Source of the DNA: a virus
Virus record (IMG/VR): IMGVR_UViG_3300025684_000032
Coordinates: 1-35,952 of that record
Reading direction: 5' to 3' (one strand)
Length of the DNA: 35,952 nucleotides
The notes beneath the pieces were generated by a model that was given only the letters and a program-made list of their open reading frames with translations, was not told the origin of the DNA and did no database searches. Made by a program: the position numbers and the translations under genes. Shown here piece after piece: positions 8,662-17,300 of this stretch. The stretch's first letter is position 1; each line of letters opens with the position of its first letter.

Positions 8662-9576
8662 ATGACAAACATCACAGTAGAATTTACATACGATTTACCA
8701 GACGATCAATATCATACAACCACTGACCGAGCACTAACTGGAAGACTAACATATAGTGGTCCAGCAGTGCAATATGCACAGGTAAACAGAAGTAATAATA
8801 AATTAACAGGATATACAATCGATGCTCCGGAATTTGAAGACTACAATAACGAAGATGACGGATTTTATGCAGTAGAAGTTGATTGTAGTGTTAATCCAAC
8901 TTTGTGCGCAATTTTTGAACCAACAATGGTGTCTGGATTTACACAATTAGCTGAAACTATTCCAGGCAATAGTATAGACTATGTAAGAGATGATCCACCA
9001 AGTCCAAGTCATACCTATAAGAAAAGAGAAATTGAATATAATCCTGCTATCGGCGCATTTGTTACTCCATATCCTTGGATAGGCGCCGACGAAATGGACA
9101 GCTGGGAAGGGTTAATAAAGCTACGGAACAACCAACTATCTACGACAGATCTTAGACTTTCTGAAGATTTACCTCAGAGTCTATATGATAACATTGCTGC
9201 ACATAGACAATATCTTAGAGACTTTCCGTCTATGTTTGGAGCAGCATGGAACGTGAATATTACTGCTGCTGGCACAGGTTATGTAGTAGGTGAAAGAATA
9301 CTTATAAGTGATAGTGTATATAAAAATAATACAGCAGTAAATGATATTGTAATTAAAGTTGAAACAGTATCTGCTAATGGCGGAATATTAACTGTATCAA
9401 GACAGTCTAAAGTTCATGCATATGCATATCATCCAGAAGCTGCAACGTATGATGATGTATTTTATACTAGTAACAGTGCAGCAGGCACCGGAGCAGTTGT
9501 CCAATTATCAAAAGTTAAATTAATTGATCCTTGGAAAATTACAATGAACGATATTATAACTGATAGCAACGGCTAA
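8662..9576 (+). CDS. Companion protein paralogue 2 with inserted beta-module (304 aa)
   Basis: The N terminus (ITVEFTYDLPDDQYH, RLTYSGP) and the chaperone-like part (W-GLIKLRNNQL, SEDLPQ, HRQYLRDFPSMF, then DPWKITMND) match the 6429 product. Between FPSMF and DPWKI there are about 85 extra residues (ITAAGTGYVVGERILISDS, NDIVIKVETVSANGG). That insert is the same beta-module that is tandemly repeated in the 2348-residue fibre protein at 14369. It lies 15 nt after the third Cys/Gly-rich gene. Role as for its paralogue: assembly factor or minor fibre part. Confidence 0.6.
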   Translation: MTNITVEFTYDLPDDQYHTTTDRALTGRLTYSGPAVQYAQVNRSNNKLTGYTIDAPEFEDYNNEDDGFYAVEVDCSVNPTLCAIFEPTMVSGFTQLAETIPGNSIDYVRDDPPSPSHTYKKREIEYNPAIGAFVTPYPWIGADEMDSWEGLIKLRNNQLSTTDLRLSEDLPQSLYDNIAAHRQYLRDFPSMFGAAWNVNITAAGTGYVVGERILISDSVYKNNTAVNDIVIKVETVSANGGILTVSRQSKVHAYAYHPEAATYDDVFYTSNSAAGTGAVVQLSKVKLIDPWKITMNDIITDSNG

Positions 9577-9612
9577 CTACATTCACTTTCGCATATATAT
9601 TAGATAAGGTCC

Positions 9613-9620
9613 AATAAATA
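9613..9620 (+). promoter_or_regulatory. Possible late promoter box AATAAATA
   Basis: AATAAATA lies in the 82-nt gap before the glycosyltransferase gene, 38 nt before its ATG. It fits the NATAAATA late box but occurs in AT-rich sequence, so chance is possible. Confidence 0.4.
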
Positions 9621-9658
9621 TTCAAGTAACATAAAACTTGATAAGGACTTTATTTAAT

Positions 9659-10609
9659 ATGACTAGACACACAGCATTTTTTATTAACGGCGGCGCAGGC
9701 CGTGTAGTTTGTAGTATCCCTGCACTAGAAAAATTTGCAGAAGAAAATCCTGACAATAATTTTATTATTGTATGCGAAGGTGGAACAGACTTTTATAAAG
9801 GCCATCCTTTGTTGCATGCAAAGGCATACGATGTTTGGCATAAGAATTTATTTGAAGACAAACTAAAAGACATGCAATTAGAAAGCCCTGAACCGTATCG
9901 AGTTTGGGAATATTATAATCAACAAGCCAATTTAACACAAGCATATGACATTGCTATTAATAACAAAGGTCTCAGAGACTTAGATAAACCGACTATTAAA
10001 CTAGGTAAACAAGAACTAATACAAGCTCAACAAGTTATTAGAGATGTTAAAGAAAAAACAAGCAAAGATAAAGTAATTGTATTCCAGCCCTTTGGAAGAA
10101 GTGTATTTGAAGAAAACGGAATTATTTCCGATTTCAGTGGAAGAAGTTTTGAACCTGAAAATGTTGTTAGCTTAATTAAAAAATTAAGTGAAGATTATGC
10201 AATAGTGTTTATGGGCGAAGTGGCTATTGAGTTTAAAAAACATGGAATATCACAACCAGTTGCTATACCACAAAATTTAGGATTGCGATCTTGGGCTGCA
10301 TTAATTGCACAAACAGATCATTTCTTAGGATGCGACAGTGTAGGCCAACATTTAGCTTATGCATTAGGCACTTCGGTTACAGTAGTTCTTGGTAGTACAT
10401 TTAAAGAAAATGTTTCATATCCTAATGAAAAGTCGTTCACAGTTTTAGACATGGGCGAAGGCGCAAGGGTATATAGTCCTATTAGAGTTACTCAAGACGA
10501 ATATGCAGATAGAGTTAATGAAGGTGTAATGGCTATGAATGACAAAATTGAAGATGTCATTATAGCAGATATTAAAAAACGGTTTCCTAGTAAGAAGGAT
10601 AAAAAATAG
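9659..10609 (+). CDS. GT9 heptosyltransferase-like glycosyltransferase
   Basis: The 316-residue product is close in length to WaaC/WaaF-type LPS heptosyltransferases. It has two Rossmann halves: FFINGGAGRVVCSIPALEKF at the N terminus, then VIVFQPFGRS opening the second half. The family donor-site signature follows (HFLGCDSVGQHLAYALGTS, then VTVVLGST). The ATG at 9659 is chosen over a TTG at 9638 because AAGGA sits 11 nt before it and the conserved core starts at once. GT9 enzymes use ADP-heptose, and the genes to make ADP-heptose are at 21412-24385 in this same window. The acceptor is unknown: host LPS core and the adjacent adhesins are both possible. It is probably co-transcribed with the next two genes. 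Confidence 0.75.
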   Translation: MTRHTAFFINGGAGRVVCSIPALEKFAEENPDNNFIIVCEGGTDFYKGHPLLHAKAYDVWHKNLFEDKLKDMQLESPEPYRVWEYYNQQANLTQAYDIAINNKGLRDLDKPTIKLGKQELIQAQQVIRDVKEKTSKDKVIVFQPFGRSVFEENGIISDFSGRSFEPENVVSLIKKLSEDYAIVFMGEVAIEFKKHGISQPVAIPQNLGLRSWAALIAQTDHFLGCDSVGQHLAYALGTSVTVVLGSTFKENVSYPNEKSFTVLDMGEGARVYSPIRVTQDEYADRVNEGVMAMNDKIEDVIIADIKKRFPSKKDKK

Positions 10610-10610
10610 T

Positions 10611-11168
10611 ATGTCTTATTACATCTTTGATGATATGTTTCCAGAAAAATTAGTTTCTGATATTGAAAATTTGCTTACTTCTTTTCCATTTGATTGGCAT
10701 TTTGTTGATCTGTCTTCTGGTAGTAGTATAAATGCTAACAACCCTTTAGAAAAAGATTGTTCGCAAATGATACATATGTTTTGTAAAGGCGATGAATGGA
10801 GTTCCCCGTACAGTGATATTGTACAGTCTATGATAGCTGTTATCAAAGAAGAAACGGACATATTATCAATTCATAAAATAAAAGCTAACTTGACAATCCC
10901 AGACGGCACCAGCAGTGAACATTATAACGCTCCTCACCAAGATCACGAACAAGATAATTTTTTGTCTATGGTGTATTATGTGCATGATAGTGACGGCGAC
11001 ACAATATTGTTTGATCGCCAAAATAGACTCGGTGAGTTAAATCAACTTGTAAGAATAACACCAAGTCGAGGAAGATGTGTAGTATTTCCTTCAAAACAAT
11101 TTCATAGTAGCTCAAATCCTACTATGTTTAAAAATAGAATTATATTAAACTTTACATTTCAAGTTTAA
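10611..11168 (+). CDS. 2-oxoglutarate/Fe(II)-dependent oxygenase
   Basis: The 185-residue protein has the 2OG-Fe(II) facial triad: His109-x-Asp111 (within APHQDHEQD), distal His165 (KQFHSSSNP) and the 2OG-binding Arg176 (KNRIILNF). The double-stranded beta-helix strands lie between (LSMVYYVHDSDGDTILF, RCVVFPS). Such oxygenases are frequent in T4-like cyanophages. It starts one base after the glycosyltransferase stop and is followed 18 nt later by the carbamoyltransferase, so the three form one operon. That position suggests hydroxylation of a sugar or of a virion protein, but the substrate is unknown. Confidence 0.8.
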   Translation: MSYYIFDDMFPEKLVSDIENLLTSFPFDWHFVDLSSGSSINANNPLEKDCSQMIHMFCKGDEWSSPYSDIVQSMIAVIKEETDILSIHKIKANLTIPDGTSSEHYNAPHQDHEQDNFLSMVYYVHDSDGDTILFDRQNRLGELNQLVRITPSRGRCVVFPSKQFHSSSNPTMFKNRIILNFTFQV

Positions 11169-11186
11169 GACTTTTAGAGGTAAAAA

Positions 11187-12986
11187 ATGAAAAAAGAACC
11201 ATTATGGATTGCAGGAATAGCAAGAGGACACAACGCAGGTGTTTGCTTAATGAAAGACGGCGAAATTGTCTTTAGTATAGAAGAAGAACGTCTTACAAGA
11301 CGAAAGTATGACGGTGGCCCATTAGCTAGTATGCTTAAAATATTAGAATATACAAATAAAATTGATCATTTGGTTATTTCCCATACTACTACTCTTGATA
11401 CTGCGGGTAAATTAGATTATTCCGGTGAAGATGTTTATTCGGGGCTTGCAAGAAAATTAGGTTTAATTGAAGACCTAGCACCTGATAGAGAAGATTGGGT
11501 CCACCCTCAAGTGCATGATATGGCAATGTTTCACCATAAAATGCATGCTAGTTTAGCATTTTATCGTAGCGGATTTAAGGAAGCTGTTGCAGTAATTGTA
11601 GACGGCGCCGGAACATTTTTTCCATTAAGCGTACAAGGCGAACCATTAACAGTATGGGAAACAGAAAGTATTTACAAATGTGAATACCCGGCGACTTGCA
11701 AAACATTACATAAGACAATGGGCACTAGAAATATGCTAGTAGGAGCATATATTAAAGATTTTGAAGGAGGCGACTGGGAACAGAATGCTAATTTTAATAT
11801 GCTAATATCCGATAGAGCAGGTATTGTAAAAGCATATGAAGCAGTAACAGAATACTGTGGTTGGAGCAGTATTGAAGCAGGAAAAACTATGGGATTATTT
11901 CCGTATGGCGCACCTAATGATTCTTTTCCGAGTATAACAGATGCTAATGACTTACCTGTTCCGACTACTAACAGGAATTTAATAGTTCCTCGATATCCTA
12001 ATGGCGCCGTAGTAAATTCTAACATGTATAATTTTTTAAATGAAAATAGTGACGGCGATGTTACATTATTGCAAAACAGAAGAGATATGGCATACGCTGT
12101 ACAAACTGAGAGCCAACAATCGGTAACTAATTTAATTAAACATGCTGTAGAAATTAGCGGTTGTAAAAATGTTGTAATTAGCGGTGGATACGGACTTAAT
12201 TGTGTTGCTAATTACCATTATCTTAAAGCACTCAAAGATGAAGGTATTGAAATCTATGTAGAGCCAATATCAAACGATGCAGGCACTGCTATGGGAGCAG
12301 CATATACATGGCATCATGTTATTACCGAAGATGCAACCGTACGTGCAAGACAAGACGATGTTTATCTAGGACCTGTACATAGCTATACAGATGAAGGTAT
12401 TAATAATATTGCATCAAACTATAATGCAGAAGTTACAGATGCTACACAAGACGATGTTATTAAATTGATGACTGATAGAAACATTGTAACACTATTCCAA
12501 GGACGTAGTGAAAATGGTCCACGTGCATTAGGCAACAGGAGTATAATGTACGATCCAACAGATCCTAATGGTAAAGACTACGTTAACAGTGTAAAACATA
12601 GAGAATATTTCCGTCCATTTGCAGGCAGTATCTTAGAAGAAGATGTACACGAATGGTTTGATTTACGTGGTATGGAAAGTTCTCCTACAATGATGTATGC
12701 TGTAAATTGCCAGCCTGGCATTGAAGAAAAGATTCCAGGAATTATACACATAGACGGAACATGTCGTATTCAAACAGTTACACGCGAACAGAATCCGCAT
12801 TACTACGATATCATTAAGGCGTTTAAAGAAAAGACAGGATGTCCAATTATCTTTAATACTAGCTTTAATTTAGGCGGTGAACCGTTAGTTGAAACACTAG
12901 ATGATGCTATACGCACATTAGCTAACTGTGATATCGAATATCTATATCTTCCTGAATACAATAAACTGATAACTGTAAAAAACTGA
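11187..12986 (+). CDS. Carbamoyltransferase, NodU/TobZ/CmcH family
   Basis: The 599-residue protein matches the two-domain O-carbamoyltransferase layout. The Kae1/YrdC-like N-terminal part has RGHNAGVCLMKDG, IEEERLTRRK and the metal-site HHKMHA (residues 116-121), then VIVDGAG. The C-terminal part has GRSENGPRALGNRSI, HREYFRPFAGS and FNTSFNLGGEPLVET. The family transfers carbamoyl from carbamoyl phosphate, via carbamoyl-AMP, to a hydroxyl, usually on a sugar. AGAGG precedes the ATG. Operon context with a GT9 enzyme suggests the target is a sugar. Carbamoylated heptose is known in the Pseudomonas LPS core, which gives a precedent but not proof. Confidence 0.9.
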   Translation: MKKEPLWIAGIARGHNAGVCLMKDGEIVFSIEEERLTRRKYDGGPLASMLKILEYTNKIDHLVISHTTTLDTAGKLDYSGEDVYSGLARKLGLIEDLAPDREDWVHPQVHDMAMFHHKMHASLAFYRSGFKEAVAVIVDGAGTFFPLSVQGEPLTVWETESIYKCEYPATCKTLHKTMGTRNMLVGAYIKDFEGGDWEQNANFNMLISDRAGIVKAYEAVTEYCGWSSIEAGKTMGLFPYGAPNDSFPSITDANDLPVPTTNRNLIVPRYPNGAVVNSNMYNFLNENSDGDVTLLQNRRDMAYAVQTESQQSVTNLIKHAVEISGCKNVVISGGYGLNCVANYHYLKALKDEGIEIYVEPISNDAGTAMGAAYTWHHVITEDATVRARQDDVYLGPVHSYTDEGINNIASNYNAEVTDATQDDVIKLMTDRNIVTLFQGRSENGPRALGNRSIMYDPTDPNGKDYVNSVKHREYFRPFAGSILEEDVHEWFDLRGMESSPTMMYAVNCQPGIEEKIPGIIHIDGTCRIQTVTREQNPHYYDIIKAFKEKTGCPIIFNTSFNLGGEPLVETLDDAIRTLANCDIEYLYLPEYNKLITVKN

Positions 12987-12992
12987 TAAATA
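12985..12992 (+). promoter_or_regulatory. T4-type late promoter box GATAAATA
   Basis: GATAAATACT begins inside the stop codon of the carbamoyltransferase gene and lies 19 nt before the next ATG. The ribosome site AGAGGGG (12999-13005) would fall right at the transcript start, the same short-leader layout as other late genes here. Confidence 0.65.
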
Positions 12993-13011
12993 CTAAAAAG
13001 AGGGGCATTTG

Positions 13012-13449
13012 ATGCAAAACTTAAAAAAGTATTTAACAGACGGAATGAAAAACACATTGTTGTTTAGAAACAACACAGGGACTAGTCACAACGGTCCCTG
13101 GAAGCAAGTATATACTAATACGTTATTAGATAGGTGGCATGTTGGCAACTTTTGTAGTGTAGATTATACTATAAGTGCAGATTTTGATGTTAATAATAAA
13201 GAACTTATTAAAGTAGCAGTTACAGCAAGCAGAGACCGTGCAAGTATAGTAATATATGCTAGAAATAACACACTTAATGATTTGTTAACAATAAGTGCTA
13301 CAGTTAATGATAGTTATGTTGATGTAATAGTAAATCCTGTAATTGTTGCACAAGATTTAGAAGCAGAAATTGCTGCACAAAACTATACTGGGACAAAGTT
13401 TATACATACCGCACAATATTTTCACACCCAGACTCCGCTAGTAGTCTAG
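13012..13449 (+). CDS. Small virion-type protein, 145 aa
   Basis: The ATG at 13012 is preferred to a TTG at 13009 because AGAGGGG sits 6 nt before it, downstream of a late promoter box. The sequence starts MQNLKKYLTDGMKN. It has alternating strands (CSVDYTISADFDVNNKELIK, ASIVIYARNN, SYVDVIVNPVIV) and ends HTAQYFHTQTPLVV. I see no enzymatic motif. Resemblance to small structural proteins of cyanophage fibre regions is an impression, not a test. Its place just before two virion genes supports a structural role. Confidence 0.55.
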   Translation: MQNLKKYLTDGMKNTLLFRNNTGTSHNGPWKQVYTNTLLDRWHVGNFCSVDYTISADFDVNNKELIKVAVTASRDRASIVIYARNNTLNDLLTISATVNDSYVDVIVNPVIVAQDLEAEIAAQNYTGTKFIHTAQYFHTQTPLVV

Positions 13450-13460
13450 TCTTACTATCT

Positions 13461-13468
13461 GATAAATA
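13461..13468 (+). promoter_or_regulatory. T4-type late promoter box GATAAATA
   Basis: GATAAATA stands 24 nt before the ATG at 13493 in a 43-nt gap, with AGGAG at 13476-13480 between. Confidence 0.65.
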
Positions 13469-13492
13469 ATAATATAGGAGACTAACACTACA

Positions 13493-14365
13493 ATGGCAGT
13501 TATCAATTCACCGTTTGAATCGCAGTATGGCTTTAAAGGACCAGGATTCTCTGTTGATAATCTTGGTAATATTACTGCTACTTCTATTATTACAAACTCA
13601 GCAGTAACAGACAGTAATATTGCTGACTTTACTGTTTCTGAAGTTTCTAACAGTTTTGCATTTGCAAATATTGTAGGATCAAATCCTACAATTACTCTTG
13701 CAAGATCTAAAAGTTATACATTTAAAATAACAGTTCCGAACTTAACATTTAAAATTTATCAAGCTGATCAAACTACTTTATATGATGTTGGGTTAACGCA
13801 TAGTGACGGGTCTACAGGCTCTGAAGCACAAGGAAAAACTTCTGGAACTTTAGCAGTTGCAATATCCAACGATGCACCTAATGTACTTTACTATGGAAAT
13901 GGCATTGGCAATGTTTTTGGAACTATTAATATAATAGATCCAGCAGGGCAATTTAGTACACTTGATATTAATGCAACAACTGTTGCAACTAGTTCGTCTA
14001 CTGGAGCATTAACTATTGCTGGCGGCGCAGGAATTGCAGGCGATTTATATATCGGCGGCTCACTAAACATTGACGGACTTGGTATACAAAATATAAGTTC
14101 TCCTACAAATTTAGAATTAGAAGCTGGCAATCATATTATTGTAAAAATAGACGGCACATCTTTAGGTATAATTAAGTCTACCGGCTCTACAGTACCAGTA
14201 GTTGACACTACTATAAATAACAGTGCAATAGGAGAAGTTACTCCTTCAACAGCAGCATTTACTTCAGCAAGTGTAGCAAGTTTACCTACAACAGACACTA
14301 GCTTAACTAACAAACAATATGTAGATAGCACATCACTATCACTAGCAATAGCATTTGGATTATAA
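13493..14365 (+). CDS. Virion protein with metal-less cupredoxin-like domain (290 aa)
   Basis: Residues about 55-147 have a cupredoxin-like strand order: PTITLARSKSYTFKIT, then NLTFKIYQ, then LAVAISNDAP, then LYYGNGIGNVFGTINI. The same domain at 16011-16357 has Cys, His and Met in the last loop; here the equivalent positions are Asn, Gly and Phe, so copper cannot be bound. The rest has short fibre-like repeats (TGALTIAGGAGIAGDLYIGG) and ends TSLTNKQYVDSTSLSLAIAFGL, a pattern common in phage fibre proteins. It lies 3 nt before the 2348-residue fibre gene and is probably its assembly partner. Confidence 0.65.
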   Translation: MAVINSPFESQYGFKGPGFSVDNLGNITATSIITNSAVTDSNIADFTVSEVSNSFAFANIVGSNPTITLARSKSYTFKITVPNLTFKIYQADQTTLYDVGLTHSDGSTGSEAQGKTSGTLAVAISNDAPNVLYYGNGIGNVFGTINIIDPAGQFSTLDINATTVATSSSTGALTIAGGAGIAGDLYIGGSLNIDGLGIQNISSPTNLELEAGNHIIVKIDGTSLGIIKSTGSTVPVVDTTINNSAIGEVTPSTAAFTSASVASLPTTDTSLTNKQYVDSTSLSLAIAFGL

Positions 14366-14368
14366 AAT

Positions 14369-17300
14369 ATGGCAAAGACGCAGATAAAAAATTATGTATT
14401 TAAACCAGGCATTGGTGCAACCGATAACCTTTTTCCAAACGCATATAGCTTATTAAATTCTAATAAAGCATACATACAAAAAGAAGCTGGTGCATACATA
14501 ACTAATAAGATAGCAAACGCTGCCCAATATACCCCCACAGGCGCTACATACGCACCCACTACTGGGGTATTAGAAGTAACGATAGGCACACACAACTTTA
14601 ATGTCGGAGACGCACTACTGATAGCAGCATCGGGTATTACGTTTAGGTGTGCATTGGATGGCAACGCAACCTTACATCCGTATCCAAGAGTAACAGATCC
14701 TGCTTATCAAAAAGCACTCGAAATCACAGCTACAACTTCAACTTCTGTAACAGTTAATGTAGGCATAAGTTCAGATACTAGTGTGCATACATTTGAATCT
14801 GCATTAACAAATGCAATTAGCGACGTATTCTTTAACTATACAAATACTAGTGAAGCAAAATGCGAACGAGACATTGGTTATGTAGTTGGCGCATATTTAA
14901 ACGATTTACGATTTGGCGGCAATGAAACATTATACAATAATATAAAATATTACTGGGATCAAACTGTTGCACAAGTTGACGGGGACCGTGGTCCAGAAAT
15001 TGCTACACACAACTTTATTGGTCGATTAATTAAAGATTATATTTTTGCAAATACTGCATACACATCATTACAAACAGCAGAAGCACAAGTAATTGATGCA
15101 ACTAAAACTGCTGAAACAGCAACATACACTCCAACAGGCGCAACATATAAACCTGATACTGGATTAATGACTATTACACTTACTGGGCACGATCTTACAG
15201 TAGGAAGCTCGATTGTTATTGCGCCCGGCGGAATAACATTTACATGTGCATTAGATGCTAATGCAACATTACACCCGTACCCAAGAGGAACAGGTGTTCC
15301 TAACGCATCAGGTAGAGATCCATTCTATAGAACATCTGCTACAGTGATCGCAGTAACAACAGACACAGTTACTATTAATGTAGGCATAAGTTCAGATACT
15401 AGTATACATACATTCTACAGTGCAGTTGCAGGATCAGTTTCATCTAGTGCAGCAGTTATTATTGACACATTTGCATATGCTACTACAACAGTTATTGCAA
15501 ACGGTCTTACTTTCCTACCAACTAAAGTTTATACAGGAGTAGGAACACTTAAATGGCAAGGGCGTTATAGCGTCGACGAAATACTACTAATTACAAATGC
15601 TACTAGAAGTGAGGTTATATATAACTTTACTAACGCTGTCACTGGCGGTAGTGTTACAGTTCAGGACACTGGCACAGATACAGACTTTTTAAAATACCTA
15701 GAAACAACTGATGGCGTAACTACATTTACAATAAATTATGACACTAGAACACATGCAGCAACTGACGATATACAGTTATTCATAGAAGAAAAAGAAGTTA
15801 GAACACGCCCATACGATTTTGGTACAGACGCTATTGAACGTCCTCGTGCTGCACTTCCAGTATCGATGCTCGACGCTGACTTTGAGTACGGACTACAGCC
15901 TACTAAGTGGAGTGCTATTGGCACACTGCGCGGCTACCCAAGTGTGTACGAAATTCCAGGAACTGATGCAAGTGTGCAAAAAGTTGTTACAGATGCAAGT
16001 TTAAGTGAACCAACACAAATATTTACCGGCGCAGTTACAAATAATGGAACTTCAAACTGGACGTTTAGTAGTGCCACGCATAGAAATGGCAATTTAACTG
16101 GTCTAGATCCAGCTATTACCATAATTGAAGGCGACACTTTAACTATTACTAACAATGCAGGATCAGGACATCCTTTCTACTTTAAGACAGTAGCAGGTAC
16201 TGGCACAGATAACCAAGTTTCAAATGTTACTAACAACGGTAGCGTAATTGCAGGTAATGCAATATCTTGGACCACACAACCAGGTGATGCTGGAACATAT
16301 TATTATGGTTGTAGTAATCATGCTGCTATGAGCGGAACTATTACTGTACTAGCAAATGATGGCGGCACTGGCATTGGTCAATCATTAATTACTGTTACAA
16401 CTGTTAGCGCACACGGATTTTCTTCAGGTACTCCTGTAAGTTTAAAAGCACTAGAAAATAGTATTGCAGGGGCTTCGCGAGCAGAAGGCACGTTTATTAT
16501 TGTAAATGTACCTAGTACAAGTACGTTCCAATACTTTGCTAAAGCAAAAGTTGGAACAGCAGCAGGCCAACTACTTTCAACTGGATATACACAGTTAAGG
16601 GAAGCAGGGTTTTATACTGGTGCATCTATTGGTTCACCGGAATTTACAATAGCAAGTAACGGTAGCTCAGGAACAATGTTTGCTCAATTAGGAGTTCTAG
16701 CAGGCGAAAATATTATTCCGTTCGACGGCACTGCTCCAGAACTTGGTTCTCCTCTTTCACAAGCATCTATACCATTAGGTTCTCAGGTTACAAGTATTAT
16801 TGATAATAGCGCAGGCGGCGGCACATACTTGTCACCGCTAACTGAAACTAATACAGTAGCAGGCCAAAATGAAATGGTGTTTCAGGATGCTACGGGAATT
16901 GTGCCTAATTTAGCAATAGACAGAGGCGACGGCAATGCTATATATATTAGCAGCCTTAGTGGAAACACAGCTACGTTTAACGATAACTTTGTTAATGGAG
17001 TTGTTGGAAATAAAAATACTTACACTGGTGTTTTTCCTGCAAATCAAACACCGAACGGATCGTTAGCAAAGTTTGATATTAGTTATGCAGGCGATTCATC
17101 TGGTTTATATGTAATTGATGCTATTGAAAATGACGGTATACAATATGCAATAGGTAATAGAATAAAGATATTAGGTACAGATTTAGGCGGCGCAACCCCT
17201 GCTAATGATGCTACTATTACAGTTACACAATTAGGAAGCGACAATTCAATAGATGAGGCAACAATATCCGGAACACATTTTGATCAAGATATATATCTAC

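Noticed and set aside
9638-9658. TTG at 9638 as the glycosyltransferase start
   Set aside because: The ATG at 9659 has AAGGA upstream and begins directly with the conserved core; the extra seven residues add nothing recognisable.
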